A stretch of DNA of 41,819 nucleotides from CAZIVO01 sp964542765 (GTDB lineage: Bacteria > Planctomycetota > UBA1135 > UBA2386). The stretch lies in assembly GCA_964542765.1 (NCBI GenBank), contig CAZIVO010000020.1, positions 1 to 41,819 on the forward strand. Reading direction: 5' to 3'. The notes beneath the pieces were generated by a model. The model worked only from the letters and a program-made list of their open reading frames with translations. It had not been told where the DNA came from and searched no databases. The translations under genes and the position numbers were made by a program. Below, in pieces: positions 8,759-18,237 of this stretch (positions are counted from its first letter, which is position 1; every line of letters begins with the position of its first letter).

Positions 8759-9154
8759 GGTTGTGGGGAGAACGCTTGCTCCGAGGCATGGGTTCACGTT
8801 GGTGAGAGATCCCAGGGTAGGCGACTGCGCGAAGAAGTCCGGGAAAAAATGCTCGACCAGAGTCGGGAATATGGCTTTGGGAGCAGCTGAAATGCCTCTC
8901 GCAGGAGCAGAGAGGCTCATCGGCGGAAAAAAATCATCCCCGCTCCCTGCCGACCTACGCATGATCTGCCCCCTTTCGGGAAGCGACCCACAATGAGGAG
9001 GGTGTTGTGGTAAAAATGTGGGGCCTTGTGGGGTTTGAATCAATTTTGACTAATTATGGCCCCTTGATCTGGCTCTTTAGTGGTGTAAGGTGGCGATCCG
9101 TGGAAAGAATGATCGCAGCCTTGGTTGCAGTGAGGAACCGCGAGACGACGGATC
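8759..9154. other. Divergent intergenic region upstream of the cell-wall cluster
   Basis: These 396 bp separate the minus-strand CxxC protein from mraZ. They hold the MraZ-type repeats (9006-9033), a TTGACT at 9046-9051 that may be a -35 element without a convincing -10 partner, and a 7-bp hairpin (8894-8900 with 8910-8916) with no U-tract after it. No gene was found. Confidence 0.5.
9006..9033 (+). promoter_or_regulatory. Candidate MraZ operator (three TGTGG direct repeats)
   Basis: TGTGG occurs at 9006, 9017 and 9027, the last two extended to TGTGGGG, with 11- and 10-bp periods. In Escherichia coli and Mycoplasma, MraZ binds TGGGN boxes repeated about every 10 bp upstream of its own gene. 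Position and spacing suit autoregulation of the cluster by MraZ. Confidence 0.65.
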
Positions 9155-9658
9155 ATGTCCCCCCAATTGCCAGAACCTCCGACGTTCTACGGAACGGCGC
9201 GACAGAAGATCGACGAAAAGGGTCGGATCTGCCTGCCCAAGCGCTGGGAGGAATCTGTGCAGTCGGTGGGCACGTTCGTGCTCACGCCTTCCCCACGGGG
9301 CTGTCTGCTATTGATGCGGGAGGATCGTTGGCAGCAGTTCCGCGGAGACATTCCAGACCACCCGTTCGACGATCAGGAATCCGGCGACTGCGAGAAGCTT
9401 TTCCTCTTTGTCGGGCATCGCGAGACGGCGACACCGGACAAGTCTTTGCGAATCTTGATTTCACAGGCACTGCGCGAGTGCGTCGGAATCGACGAGAGAG
9501 AGAACGATGTTCTCTACCTGGTCGGCACCGGCCAGGAGATCCAGGTTTGGTCAAAGACTCGCTGGGTGGATGCCGTCACGACGGCATGCAAGGTTCGCTT
9601 GGCGGGACACCTGGATCAACAGGGAGCCTCGCCATTGGCTGGGAAGCCGGCCGACTAG
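9155..9658 (+). CDS. mraZ: MraZ, transcriptional regulator of the dcw cluster
   Basis: A 167-residue protein with two AbrB-like MraZ half-domains. The first contains YGTARQKIDEKGRICLPKRW (matching the DxKGRxxxP signature) and the second has DKSLRILISQALRECVGI. MraZ forms ring oligomers, binds DNA at TGGGN repeats and represses the division/cell-wall operon. The protein has a short N-terminal extension and a C-terminal tail beyond the usual 145-150 residues. It is first in the cluster, 122 bp after the candidate operator, with rsmH as its normal partner downstream. The start lacks a strong Shine-Dalgarno sequence, so a slightly different start is possible. Confidence 0.92.
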   Translation: MSPQLPEPPTFYGTARQKIDEKGRICLPKRWEESVQSVGTFVLTPSPRGCLLLMREDRWQQFRGDIPDHPFDDQESGDCEKLFLFVGHRETATPDKSLRILISQALRECVGIDERENDVLYLVGTGQEIQVWSKTRWVDAVTTACKVRLAGHLDQQGASPLAGKPAD

Positions 9659-9682
9659 TTCTTTGACTGAGAAATTTTACCG

Positions 9683-9700
9683 GGTAGCTCCACGGCTACC
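9683..9700 (+). other. Hairpin between mraZ and rsmH
   Basis: GGTAGC (9683-9688) pairs perfectly with GCTACC (9695-9700) around a 6-base loop, in the 136-bp gap between mraZ and rsmH. No U-run follows, so it is not an obvious terminator; it may be a processing or leader structure. Confidence 0.4.
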
Positions 9701-9794
9701 ACCCGGGTGCTCAACAAACAGCACTAAAGGTGTGACGTGATGAAGCGTCATCCACCCTCAAATCACGGCGGGGCGGTCCTGACTGGGGTGCTAG

Positions 9795-10745
9795 ATGAAT
9801 TCTTCTGAGGGGTCCGAGAGTTCTCTTCCTGAGCAAGCAGATGAACGGGTTAGCGTTCATCTACCTGTTCTTTTGGAAGAAACCCTCGGTGTGCTGGGCC
9901 TTGAGCCTGGCTTGACGGTCGTGGACGGTACCATCGGAGCAGGTGGCCACGCAGCGGCGGCAGCGAAGGCCATTATTCCGGGGGGGATGCTGATGGGGCT
10001 GGACCGGGACGCTGCGATCCTGGCCCGTGCTAGGGAACGACTCTTTGACGGGGGAGTCGATGCCCAGGCGCGGGTCGGGATCCAGTTTTATCAACTACCC
10101 TTCTCCGAGATGCGGACAGCGCTCGATTCCGCTGGTTTATCGAGTTGTGATCGTGTGTTGCTTGATCTCGGGGTTAGTTCCCTGCAACTCGACACCCCTG
10201 AACGCGGCTTCTCGTTCATGCACGACGGCGCTCTCGACATGAGAATGGATTCTCGACAAGCCCTGACAGCTGAGCGATGGTTGTCGCGCGTAAACGAGCA
10301 GGCTCTCGTCGCAGCCCTCTCCGAGTTTGGTCAGGAGAGATTCAGCAAGCGGATAGCGCGGGGGATCATTGCGGCACGCGAGCGTGGCCGGATGTCGCGG
10401 ACATCCCATCTCGTTGATGCTGTCATGGATGCTGTTCCAGCCGCATCGAGGCGTGGACGGATTCACCCGGCGACACGAACATTTCAGGCGATCCGAATCG
10501 TGGTGAACGATGAACTCGGAGAACTCAAGCGCGGGCTCGAGGCGGCTCTGGACTGTCTCTCTCCCGGCGGTCGGCTTGCAGTAATTTCCTTTCACTCGCT
10601 TGAGGATCGGATCACCAAGAGATTCTTGCGAGAGCAAATGGAATTGCCATTTCGCAAGCCTGTCCAATCAGGTGAGAAGGAGCGTGAATGTAATCGGCGT
10701 TCGCGCAGTGCAAAACTCCGTTGCGGAATCAAGAGGGTTGCATGA
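9795..10745 (+). CDS. rsmH: 16S rRNA m4C1402 N4-methyltransferase RsmH (MraW)
   Basis: A 316-residue S-adenosylmethionine-dependent methyltransferase that modifies N4 of C1402 in the 16S rRNA decoding site. Diagnostic segments are HLPVLLEETL near residue 22, the SAM-binding DGTIGAGGHA, LLDLGVSSLQLD, GFSFMHDGALDMRMD, and the C-terminal PGGRLAVISFHSLEDRITKRF. The insert domain between the motifs is present and length is normal. Its stop overlaps the start of the small ftsL-like gene (ATGA). Confidence 0.96.
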   Translation: MNSSEGSESSLPEQADERVSVHLPVLLEETLGVLGLEPGLTVVDGTIGAGGHAAAAAKAIIPGGMLMGLDRDAAILARARERLFDGGVDAQARVGIQFYQLPFSEMRTALDSAGLSSCDRVLLDLGVSSLQLDTPERGFSFMHDGALDMRMDSRQALTAERWLSRVNEQALVAALSEFGQERFSKRIARGIIAARERGRMSRTSHLVDAVMDAVPAASRRGRIHPATRTFQAIRIVVNDELGELKRGLEAALDCLSPGGRLAVISFHSLEDRITKRFLREQMELPFRKPVQSGEKERECNRRSRSAKLRCGIKRVA

Positions 10746-11008
10746 AGTGGGTCATGGCAGGTCTGTCGTTTGCAATGATGGTTGGCATGGCCATCGCGGC
10801 TGCTGCCATCAGTTCGGCCAATATTCGCGGCCGGATGATGCTCCAGGAGATTTCAGGAGATGTTCTGGCGTGCCGGATCGAGCATGCTCGGAGAGTGGCG
10901 CAGCAAGTGGATGTAGGGCGACGTGAGCAGTTGAAGGAGTTGTGGCGGATGTGGTCGGAGAGAGCTTCGGCTCAGTTGGCGGCGCGATCGATCGCACACC
11001 GAGAGTGA
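10742..11008 (+). CDS. ftsL: FtsL-like small bitopic division protein
   Basis: An 88-residue protein with a short cytoplasmic start, one transmembrane helix (residues about 3-22) and a charged helical remainder that could form a coiled coil (RRVAQQVDVGRREQLKELWRM). FtsL sequences are poorly conserved; the call rests on size, topology and its place between rsmH and ftsI, where ftsL normally lies. FtsL with FtsB and FtsQ activates FtsWI for septal wall synthesis. The ATG at 10742 overlaps the rsmH stop; an in-frame upstream start inside rsmH is less likely. Confidence 0.7.
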   Translation: MKWVMAGLSFAMMVGMAIAAAAISSANIRGRMMLQEISGDVLACRIEHARRVAQQVDVGRREQLKELWRMWSERASAQLAARSIAHRE

Positions 11009-11028
11009 TCGGCAAGCGCGGGTAAAGG

Positions 11029-13023
11029 ATGCAGCGTAGCGAGAGACGACGAATTCAGTTCGCCTTTGGTTTGCTGGGAGCGGTGTTCCTGGCATTGGTC
11101 GGTCGTGTGATCTATCTCCAGGTCTGGCGCGCTTCCCCGAATCTCGCATACGCGCAGCGGCAGAGCGGTCTTTACGAAGCATTGCCATCGCCGCGAGGAA
11201 CGATCATCGATCGAGCAGGTCGGTTGCTCGCCTATGATAGACCGGTCTTGGAGGTTCGCGCAGAGTGGTCATTCGACATCTCTGACGGGGGATCGCGCGC
11301 TGCTCCGAAAGATCTTGCGCAAGATCTTGCAGGGGATCTTCTCTTCGCGCTCGGTCCAAATCGGCCGGGCCAGACATCTGAGGATCGCCGTAAACTGCGC
11401 AAGAAGCTCGAGATGCGTATCACGTCCGGTCGCGGCGATCCTCTGCGTGCGAGAAATGGTCAACAAACTGTCCGTCGGAAAACCATCGATTTTCTGGTGT
11501 CGAGAAGTGTTGAGTCTGCTCAGGCGATTGTTCGCCTTAGAGAAATCGATAGGCAACGTCAGCGGTTGCATCTTCACTTCATACGTCGCTACGAAAGGAC
11601 TCATCCTTATCCGGAACTGACTCTTGGTGTGGTCGGCTTCGTGGGAGAGATCGATCTGGGTGATGGTCGCAGTGGCAGGATCTCTCGGCAAATGGAGGCC
11701 TTCGTTGGGTTGCGTGCCGGCGAGTCGGGGAGTCTGCGAATCAAGAGAGATGCGCGTGGCAAGCGCTACTGGACAGGAGAGTATCGCCCTGCGGATGCGG
11801 CCACGGTTTTGCAGTGCACGCTGGACCTCGATCTGCAGAAAGTGGCAACCGACGAACTGACGAAGGCTGTCAGGGCTGTGCAGGATAAATACGGGTCGCC
11901 GCCGCAGTGGGGCGCCATGTGTCTTGCCAAGGTCGAAACCGGGGAGATCCTGGCGCTGGCATCTTATTCGTCCAAAGCAGGGCCCAAGCTCGCGTCCTTT
12001 GCTCCAACGCAGAATCTCTTCCCGCCCGGTTCCGTCGTGAAGCCGTTGGTTGCGTCGATTGCGTTGGAACGAGGAGTTCTCGACTGGCAAGGTGATCGAT
12101 TTGACTGCACTCCGAACGCCGGTGGTCACTCATGGTATGTCCCGAACTCACGGCGCAAGATCACCGATGAACACCTGTGTGGAATTCTTTCGCCGCGCGA
12201 GATCATTGCCCAGAGCAGCAATATCGGCGCGACTCAGATTGGTTTGTTGCTCGGTCGCGAGGGGTTGACGGAATATCTGGAGCACTACTGCTTCGGTGAG
12301 GTTACCGGCACGGGTTTGCTTGGCGAAAAGCGCGGCGTTCGGACCAGAGACATCCTGACGATGCCGGAGCGCAAGTTTTGGATTTACTCGGCGCCGTCGC
12401 TGAGCATCGGCTACGAGTACAACATCACACCGGTGCAATTGCTGCGGGCATACGTGGCGCTGGCATCAGGGCGTAAGCAGGAGTTGGCCCTGGCAAGGCG
12501 TATCCAGGTAGATGGACGTGTCTACGAGTGTTTGCCCGCGCAGAAGACCGGACAGGCATTCCTCGAAGAAACCACGCGCACCCTCATCTGCGATGCGCTG
12601 GCGGCAGTGGTCAGCGACGACCCGAATGTCACCGGCCGAGCCATTGCCAGGGAATTGTCGAGCCTTGGTTTTGGGTACGGGACCGTTGGTGGCAAGACGG
12701 GTACTTCCGAATTCAAGGAGCGTCGCAAAGGGGTTGACGGAGATGTTCGCATCGTCGATGTGCGGACATCTTCATTTGCGGGTTTCGCACCGGTGACCTC
12801 CCCACAATTTGTTGCTGTATGCACTCTACAAAAAGATCAGGCTTTGGCCTTCTGGGGTGGGCGTTATGCTGGTCCCGCCGCTGCTAGGCTGCTGACTCAG
12901 GCGATGGCTTGGTCGGATGCTGAACAGACGGCTCCGAGTCAGATGAAGGAGGTCAGTTCTTGGGACTCGGGTAATGTCGGTGGAGGTGGTCAGACCTCTA
13001 TCGGTGCAACATCAGGGCGGTGA
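11029..13023 (+). CDS. ftsI: Class B penicillin-binding protein, division transpeptidase FtsI/PBP3
   Basis: A 664-residue bitopic D,D-transpeptidase. One transmembrane helix (residues about 10-30) is followed by the PBP dimerisation segment (SPRGTIIDRAGRLLAYD) and the transpeptidase domain with all three motifs: SVVK (SxxK) in FPPGSVVKPLV, SSN in AQSSNIGATQIG and KTGT in GGKTGTSEF. It cross-links septal peptidoglycan in the periplasm as the partner of FtsW. No PASTA domain is seen. It follows the ftsL-like gene by 20 bp and its stop overlaps murE, as in a standard dcw operon. Confidence 0.95.
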   Translation: MQRSERRRIQFAFGLLGAVFLALVGRVIYLQVWRASPNLAYAQRQSGLYEALPSPRGTIIDRAGRLLAYDRPVLEVRAEWSFDISDGGSRAAPKDLAQDLAGDLLFALGPNRPGQTSEDRRKLRKKLEMRITSGRGDPLRARNGQQTVRRKTIDFLVSRSVESAQAIVRLREIDRQRQRLHLHFIRRYERTHPYPELTLGVVGFVGEIDLGDGRSGRISRQMEAFVGLRAGESGSLRIKRDARGKRYWTGEYRPADAATVLQCTLDLDLQKVATDELTKAVRAVQDKYGSPPQWGAMCLAKVETGEILALASYSSKAGPKLASFAPTQNLFPPGSVVKPLVASIALERGVLDWQGDRFDCTPNAGGHSWYVPNSRRKITDEHLCGILSPREIIAQSSNIGATQIGLLLGREGLTEYLEHYCFGEVTGTGLLGEKRGVRTRDILTMPERKFWIYSAPSLSIGYEYNITPVQLLRAYVALASGRKQELALARRIQVDGRVYECLPAQKTGQAFLEETTRTLICDALAAVVSDDPNVTGRAIARELSSLGFGYGTVGGKTGTSEFKERRKGVDGDVRIVDVRTSSFAGFAPVTSPQFVAVCTLQKDQALAFWGGRYAGPAAARLLTQAMAWSDAEQTAPSQMKEVSSWDSGNVGGGGQTSIGATSGR

Positions 13024-14555
13024 TGACACAGCTTGCTTATCCATCGGGATTGTCTCCGGGCTCCGGCGCGGTGAGTCTCTCGGAATTCAATCATCGTTTG
13101 CGGCCACGCAAGACGAGTGGCTTCCGCGATATCGATATCCATGGGTTGGCTTTCCATAGTGCGAGAGTGCAGCCAGGCCAACTGTTCTTTGCCGTCCGGG
13201 GAACACAATGTGATGGCGCGGAGTATGCAGCGCATGCGCTCAGTCGAGGTGCCGTCGCAATCGTCAGCGAGCAACTGGTTCCGGCCTCGTGTCCGGTCCT
13301 TGTTGTTGATGATGTTCGCAGGGCATTAGCTCTGGCGGCCGACCTCTATTACGGGGAGCCCTCGCAAGAACTTTTGGTTGTCGGTGTGACCGGGACCAAC
13401 GGTAAGACCACGGTTGCACACATGGTTCGTTCTTGCCTCGATGCTTCCTTCGAGTCAAAGGGCCGAACTGGCCTGATTGGCACGACGGGATATGAGTTTG
13501 GTGAGCGTTGCTTGCCGGCTATCAATACCACGCCGGACCCTGTGCGGCTTCATGGCTACATGCATGAGATGGTCGATGAGGGTTGTCGGGCCTGTGTGAT
13601 GGAGGTCAGTAGCCATGGTCTTGTCCAAGAGCGTGTGCACGGCATTCGGTTCAATGTGGGTGCCTTCTTGAACCTCACCCAGGACCATCTCGACTATCAC
13701 GGTGACATGGTTAGCTATGCACAGGCAAAGGCCCGTCTCTTCGCAAATCTTGAGCCTGGTTCGCACGCATGCATTTGCACGGATTCTGATGTGGCAGACA
13801 TCATGATCGACGCGCTCGACCGAGATGTAAATGTGCACACCTTCGGTTCTGAAGGTGATGCCGAGATTCGATTCGAGAACGTTGTTTCTGGAATCGAAGG
13901 ATCGCGTTTCGAGATGCTTCTTCCCACAGGTCGTGTGGAGTTGATGTTGCACATGCCCGGCCTTCACAATGTGCACAATGCAGTGGCGGCGGCGAGTATT
14001 GCGACGGCGATGGGTGTGTCGCCCTCGGCGATTGTGCAAGCGCTCGAAGGTCTGCGACCTGTCCGCGGACGCCTCGAATTGGCGGCCGAGTGCGATGGTG
14101 TCAGGGTCTATGTCGACTATGCACACACCCCGGTCGCTCTCGAAAAGGTTTGCGCGACGATGCGCGATTTGACCCAGGGCCGCTTGCTCGTGGTGTATGG
14201 GTGCGGGGGAGACCGCGATCGGTCCAAGCGTCCGCAAATGACCAAGGCGGTGCTTCAACATGCCGATTGCGTCTACATGACGAGCGATAATCCCCGGTCC
14301 GAGGATCCCGAGAAGATTCTGGATGACATGGAGGGTGGCTGTGCCGATAGCTGGCCGCAGCGGCCGAACATTGCTCGTATCGCTGATCGGCGGTCCGCGA
14401 TCCGAGCTGCTGTAATCGAGGCTCGAGGTGGCGATACCGTGCTGATTGCTGGAAAGGGGCATGAGACCTGTCAGGTCATGAATGATGTGGTCACGCAATT
14501 CGATGACTGCCACGAGGCCCGCAAAGCCATGATGGACAGGGAGGCCGGCACGTGA
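13023..14555 (+). CDS. murE: UDP-MurNAc-L-Ala-D-Glu:meso-diaminopimelate ligase MurE
   Basis: A Mur ligase of about 510 residues that adds the third stem-peptide residue in the cytoplasm. The ATP-binding loop is GVTGTNGKTT, the central domain has INTTPDP and EVSSHGL, and the substrate motif DNPRSEDP is the DNPR form that reads meso-diaminopimelate rather than lysine. ATG at 13023 shares a base with the ftsI stop (TGATG); a GTG one codon earlier is equally possible. Its stop overlaps murF. Confidence 0.95.
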   Translation: MTQLAYPSGLSPGSGAVSLSEFNHRLRPRKTSGFRDIDIHGLAFHSARVQPGQLFFAVRGTQCDGAEYAAHALSRGAVAIVSEQLVPASCPVLVVDDVRRALALAADLYYGEPSQELLVVGVTGTNGKTTVAHMVRSCLDASFESKGRTGLIGTTGYEFGERCLPAINTTPDPVRLHGYMHEMVDEGCRACVMEVSSHGLVQERVHGIRFNVGAFLNLTQDHLDYHGDMVSYAQAKARLFANLEPGSHACICTDSDVADIMIDALDRDVNVHTFGSEGDAEIRFENVVSGIEGSRFEMLLPTGRVELMLHMPGLHNVHNAVAAASIATAMGVSPSAIVQALEGLRPVRGRLELAAECDGVRVYVDYAHTPVALEKVCATMRDLTQGRLLVVYGCGGDRDRSKRPQMTKAVLQHADCVYMTSDNPRSEDPEKILDDMEGGCADSWPQRPNIARIADRRSAIRAAVIEARGGDTVLIAGKGHETCQVMNDVVTQFDDCHEARKAMMDREAGT

Positions 14556-15973
14556 TCCAGAGCAAGATCCCGGCGCCGTCAGGTGTGTTCAGGCCTCAGG
14601 AGATTGCTCGTGTTTGTGGTGGACGTGTCATCCGTTCCGGTGCGATAGCGCAAAGGGTGGTGACCGATAGCCGTGAGCTTGAGGTCGGGGATTGTTTTGT
14701 AGCTCTGCATGGCCCCAATTTCGATGGCCATGGATTCCTTGGCGACGTATTCACTCGCGGGGTGGCGGGTGTTGTTGTCAGCGCTGATGTTCCGATGCGG
14801 TTATTGCCGAGCGGGGTGTTTGTTGTGCGTGTGCCGGATACGCACAAGGCATTGCTCGATCTGGCCTTTGCACATCGGCGAGAGATGTCTGCCAAGGTGG
14901 TTGGCATCACGGGATCGTGCGGGAAGACGAGTACCAAGGACATGCTTGCACACGTTCTTTCGGCGCGAATGTCCGTGGTGGCATCGCCGATGTCGTACAA
15001 CAATCATGTTGGTGTTCCGCTCACTCTCTTTCAGATGCAGCATTCGACCCAGGCAGCGGTCGTTGAAATAGGTAGCAATGCGCCAGGCGAGGTGGCGATG
15101 CTCGCCAAGGTTGCTGATTCCGATATTGGGATTGTGACCTGTGTGCGTGAGGCTCATCTCGAAGGCTTTGGAAATCTCGGTGGTGTTGCTCGGGAGAAGA
15201 TGTGCTTGATCGAGAGCTTGAGCGCTGATGGCGTTGCGCTGCTGAACGGCGATGACCATGCTTGCCGTGCCATGGCCGAGCACACCTCGGCACGTGCGAT
15301 GCTGGTGAGCGTGGTTGACGAGAGCGCTGATTGGTTTGCGACCAATATTCAACACCATGGCCTCGGGATGACGTTTCTTCTTCGTGGCAAGCGGCCTGTG
15401 ACGTTGCCGCGCATGGGGTCTCACAATGTGCACAACGCGTTGTTCACGATCGCTGCAGCGGTCGAGCTTGGGATGGACGAGGACTCGGTTCTTGAGATGT
15501 TGTACTGCTTGCCAGCGACGAGACGACGGCTGGAACCGAAGGACGCTGGCGGAGTCACGGTTCTCGATGATTCCTACAACATGAATCCTGCGTCTGCCAG
15601 GGCGGCTCTGCACGCCTTGGCGGGATGGCAGGGCAAGGGACTTCGTATCGCGGTGTTTGGTGAAATGCTCGAGCTAGGTGGCAGTTCCGCTGGCTTGCAT
15701 GAGGATCTCGGTAGGGCCGCTGCCGAGACGGGCGTGGACTACCTGGTCACCGTGGGAAAGGGTGCTGCGCCTCTGGCGGAAGGAGCGCTGGCAGCTGGGA
15801 TGAGTGAGGCCAAGGTTGTGTGTGCGGATGACTCTCAGGCGGCGCTCGTCCGCTTGCTCGAGATTGTGGGTGCTGGCGATTGTGTGCTGTGCAAAGCATC
15901 GCGTCAGATCGGCTTGGATAGGTTGGTGGACAACCTGATCAGCCATTTGGGTGCGCCGAGTACATCGACGTAA
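14552..15973 (+). CDS. murF: UDP-MurNAc-tripeptide:D-Ala-D-Ala ligase MurF
   Basis: A 473-residue Mur ligase that attaches D-Ala-D-Ala to the UDP-MurNAc-tripeptide. The P-loop is GITGSCGKTSTKD, followed by MSYNNHVGVPLTL, HLEGFGNLGGVAREK, SHNVHNAL and the C-terminal DDSYNMNPASARAAL, all diagnostic of MurF. The GTG start at 14552 overlaps the murE stop (GTGA). No ddl gene, which would make its D-Ala-D-Ala substrate, lies in the window. Confidence 0.95.
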   Translation: MIQSKIPAPSGVFRPQEIARVCGGRVIRSGAIAQRVVTDSRELEVGDCFVALHGPNFDGHGFLGDVFTRGVAGVVVSADVPMRLLPSGVFVVRVPDTHKALLDLAFAHRREMSAKVVGITGSCGKTSTKDMLAHVLSARMSVVASPMSYNNHVGVPLTLFQMQHSTQAAVVEIGSNAPGEVAMLAKVADSDIGIVTCVREAHLEGFGNLGGVAREKMCLIESLSADGVALLNGDDHACRAMAEHTSARAMLVSVVDESADWFATNIQHHGLGMTFLLRGKRPVTLPRMGSHNVHNALFTIAAAVELGMDEDSVLEMLYCLPATRRRLEPKDAGGVTVLDDSYNMNPASARAALHALAGWQGKGLRIAVFGEMLELGGSSAGLHEDLGRAAAETGVDYLVTVGKGAAPLAEGALAAGMSEAKVVCADDSQAALVRLLEIVGAGDCVLCKASRQIGLDRLVDNLISHLGAPSTST

Positions 15974-15982
15974 CGTGAGATA

Positions 15983-17101
15983 TTGATTTACGAAATCATC
16001 AAGTCCCTGAGTGAGTTCTCCGGCGCAAGCTTGATTTCGTACATCTCGGTTCGCGCTGCTTGCGCAACCATCTTCGCCTTCGTATTTGCGGTAGTTATTG
16101 GTCGGCCTGCCATCGCGAGATTGAAGCGACTGGGCCTGGAGGAGGACGTTGTCAATCCTCATTCGGAGAAGCTTACCGAGCTATCGAAGGCCAAGCAGAA
16201 TACTCCGACGATGGGGGGGGTATTTGTGGTTGGTGCGATGCTTACTTCGTGCGTCTTGTGGATGCGATTCGACGGGTTCAATCAGTTCTCGCTATGGGGA
16301 CTGCTGCTGATTGCTTGGTTCGCGGTTGTTGGGCTTTGGGACGACTGGATCAAGTTGCGGGTGCCCGGACGAAAAGGCATGAGCGCTAAATCGAAGCAGC
16401 TGTTGCTCACCGTGGGTTCCGTCGCAGTCGCCCTCGTGGTTGTGCATCATGGCGGCCTTGAATCTTCGCGGGGTGGTCCTCATCTCTACTTCCCATTCAT
16501 CAAGGACTATTCTTGGGATCTCACGGTCATGGGCGGGATTCCTTTTCTTGTGATCGCGACTCTTGTCCTGACCGGATCTGCGAATGCTGTCAACCTCACT
16601 GATGGCATGGATGGCCTGGCGGTTGGATGTATTGCAATGGCGGCGATTGCCTTCGCTGGCATTACATACTTCGTCGGTCATGAGTCATTCGCCGATTATC
16701 TTCTGGTGCAGCATGTGGCAGGATCGGGCGAGTTGACCGTCATGCTGGGCGCTCTGTTGGGCGCGTCGCTTGGTTTCCTGTGGTACAACGCGGCACCTGC
16801 ACAGGTCTTCATGGGCGATGTCGGGAGTTTGGCTCTCGGGGGGGCCTTGGGCTATGCAGCCCTCATCAGTCGCACCGAACTGGTTCTGCTGGTGGTCGGA
16901 GGCGTATTCGTTGCCGAGGCCGTGTCGGTCATGATCCAGGTCGTGTCGTACAAGACAACGGGGCGGCGTGTGTTTCGGTGCGCGCCGCTGCACCACCACT
17001 TTCAGTTTGCTGGCATGCCCGAGACGCGAGTTGTTGTGCGTATATGGGTTGTGGCAGCCCTGCTCGCCTTGAGTAGTTTGGTGTTGTTCAAGGTGCGGTG
17101 A
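15983..17101 (+). CDS. mraY: Phospho-N-acetylmuramoyl-pentapeptide transferase MraY
   Basis: A 372-residue integral membrane enzyme with about ten helices that transfers phospho-MurNAc-pentapeptide to undecaprenyl phosphate, forming lipid I. Conserved features include TPTMGGV (residues 74-80), the catalytic D120-D121 of LWDDWIK, NLTDGMDGLA, FMGDVGSLALG and the C-terminal HHHFQ. A TTG start at 15983, preceded by GTGAGA, gives the usual N-terminal length. murD, which commonly follows mraY, is missing here: ftsW begins 4 bp after the stop. Confidence 0.95.
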   Translation: MIYEIIKSLSEFSGASLISYISVRAACATIFAFVFAVVIGRPAIARLKRLGLEEDVVNPHSEKLTELSKAKQNTPTMGGVFVVGAMLTSCVLWMRFDGFNQFSLWGLLLIAWFAVVGLWDDWIKLRVPGRKGMSAKSKQLLLTVGSVAVALVVVHHGGLESSRGGPHLYFPFIKDYSWDLTVMGGIPFLVIATLVLTGSANAVNLTDGMDGLAVGCIAMAAIAFAGITYFVGHESFADYLLVQHVAGSGELTVMLGALLGASLGFLWYNAAPAQVFMGDVGSLALGGALGYAALISRTELVLLVVGGVFVAEAVSVMIQVVSYKTTGRRVFRCAPLHHHFQFAGMPETRVVVRIWVVAALLALSSLVLFKVR

Positions 17102-17105
17102 TGCG

Positions 17106-18218
17106 ATGACGATGGTGGCCGAAGGTAGAGGAAGAGAGCGAGAAGGGAGGCGCCCGTTTATCGCTGAGGTTGACTGGCTGATGCTCTCGGTGCTCTGCCT
17201 GTGCTGCTTGGGACTGATCATGGCAGTGTCGATCCAAGGCCCGGCGGCGGGTCCCCTTTCAGCGATGAAAGGGCAGGCCACGAAACTTCTCTTCGGCCTG
17301 TTCGCGTTCTTGGTCGCTGCAATTTTGCCACTGGCATATCTGCGGCATTACGTGCGCCCGCTGTTCGTTGCGGCAGTGGTGATGTGCTTTGCTGCAGCTT
17401 TGATTTTCTCTCCTGTCAATGGGGCTAGCCGATGGATCCATCTGGGTTCTGTTCACTTTCAACCGGTTGAGATAGCGCGCTTCCTGCTCGTGTTTTACTG
17501 CGCTGCTGTGATTGCTGACCGTGGTAACCGGGTGCATGGTTTCCGCGATGGATTCGTGCCGATCATGGGTGCGTCAGCGCTTCTTGCCGGTGGTTTGTTG
17601 CTTCAGCCAGACCTTGGCAATGCTGTGTTCGTGCTGGCTCTGTCGGCTGCCATTGCCTTGGCTGGCGGTGTTCGCTATATCCACTTCGCACTCGTTGGCG
17701 CGCCGATAATGCTGGGCCTGGGCCTGTTTGTGTCTAGCCATGGATATGTCCGCGAGCGCATCACTGGGTTCTTGCACGCGGAGCCAGGGGGGCAGGTGAG
17801 TCAGGGGCTCGTCGCGATTTCCTCGGGAGGTTTGACTGGCCGGGGGCTCGGCGAGGGATGGATGAAAATGGGTTTCGTCCCCGAGGCGGGCAACGATTTT
17901 GTCTTTGCGATCATCGGCGAGGAGTTTGGACTCCTGGGATCGGTGTTCGTCATGGTGTCGTTTGCAACGATTGGCTTTGTCGGTTTGCGACTTGTCTTGA
18001 AGTTGCGCGATCCTTTCTACCGGCTCCTCGTCTTCGGGATGACCTTTGCTATCTGCATGCAGGCAGCGATCAATCTTCTCGTCGTTACTGGGATGGCGCC
18101 GGCAAAGGGGATCGATCTACCCTTCATCAGTTCGGGAGGAACGAATCTCGTATTCTCCCTCGCTGCTGTCGGCATTATTGGAAACGCGGCGCGCGCGGAT
18201 CGGGTTGCGCGTCGATGA
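17106..18218 (+). CDS. ftsW: Lipid II polymerase of the SEDS family, FtsW
   Basis: A 370-residue multi-spanning SEDS glycosyltransferase with about ten helices. Diagnostic segments are GASRWIHLGSVHFQPVEIARF, QPDLGNAVFVLAL (in place of QPDxG), GRGLGEGWMKMGFVPEAGNDFVFAIIGEEFG and the terminal GIDLPFISSGGTNLV. It polymerises lipid II and works with FtsI at the septum. RodA is the close alternative; position in the dcw cluster favours FtsW. Confidence 0.92.
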   Translation: MTMVAEGRGREREGRRPFIAEVDWLMLSVLCLCCLGLIMAVSIQGPAAGPLSAMKGQATKLLFGLFAFLVAAILPLAYLRHYVRPLFVAAVVMCFAAALIFSPVNGASRWIHLGSVHFQPVEIARFLLVFYCAAVIADRGNRVHGFRDGFVPIMGASALLAGGLLLQPDLGNAVFVLALSAAIALAGGVRYIHFALVGAPIMLGLGLFVSSHGYVRERITGFLHAEPGGQVSQGLVAISSGGLTGRGLGEGWMKMGFVPEAGNDFVFAIIGEEFGLLGSVFVMVSFATIGFVGLRLVLKLRDPFYRLLVFGMTFAICMQAAINLLVVTGMAPAKGIDLPFISSGGTNLVFSLAAVGIIGNAARADRVARR

Positions 18219-18237
18219 AATAGGGAGGAGTCACGTC

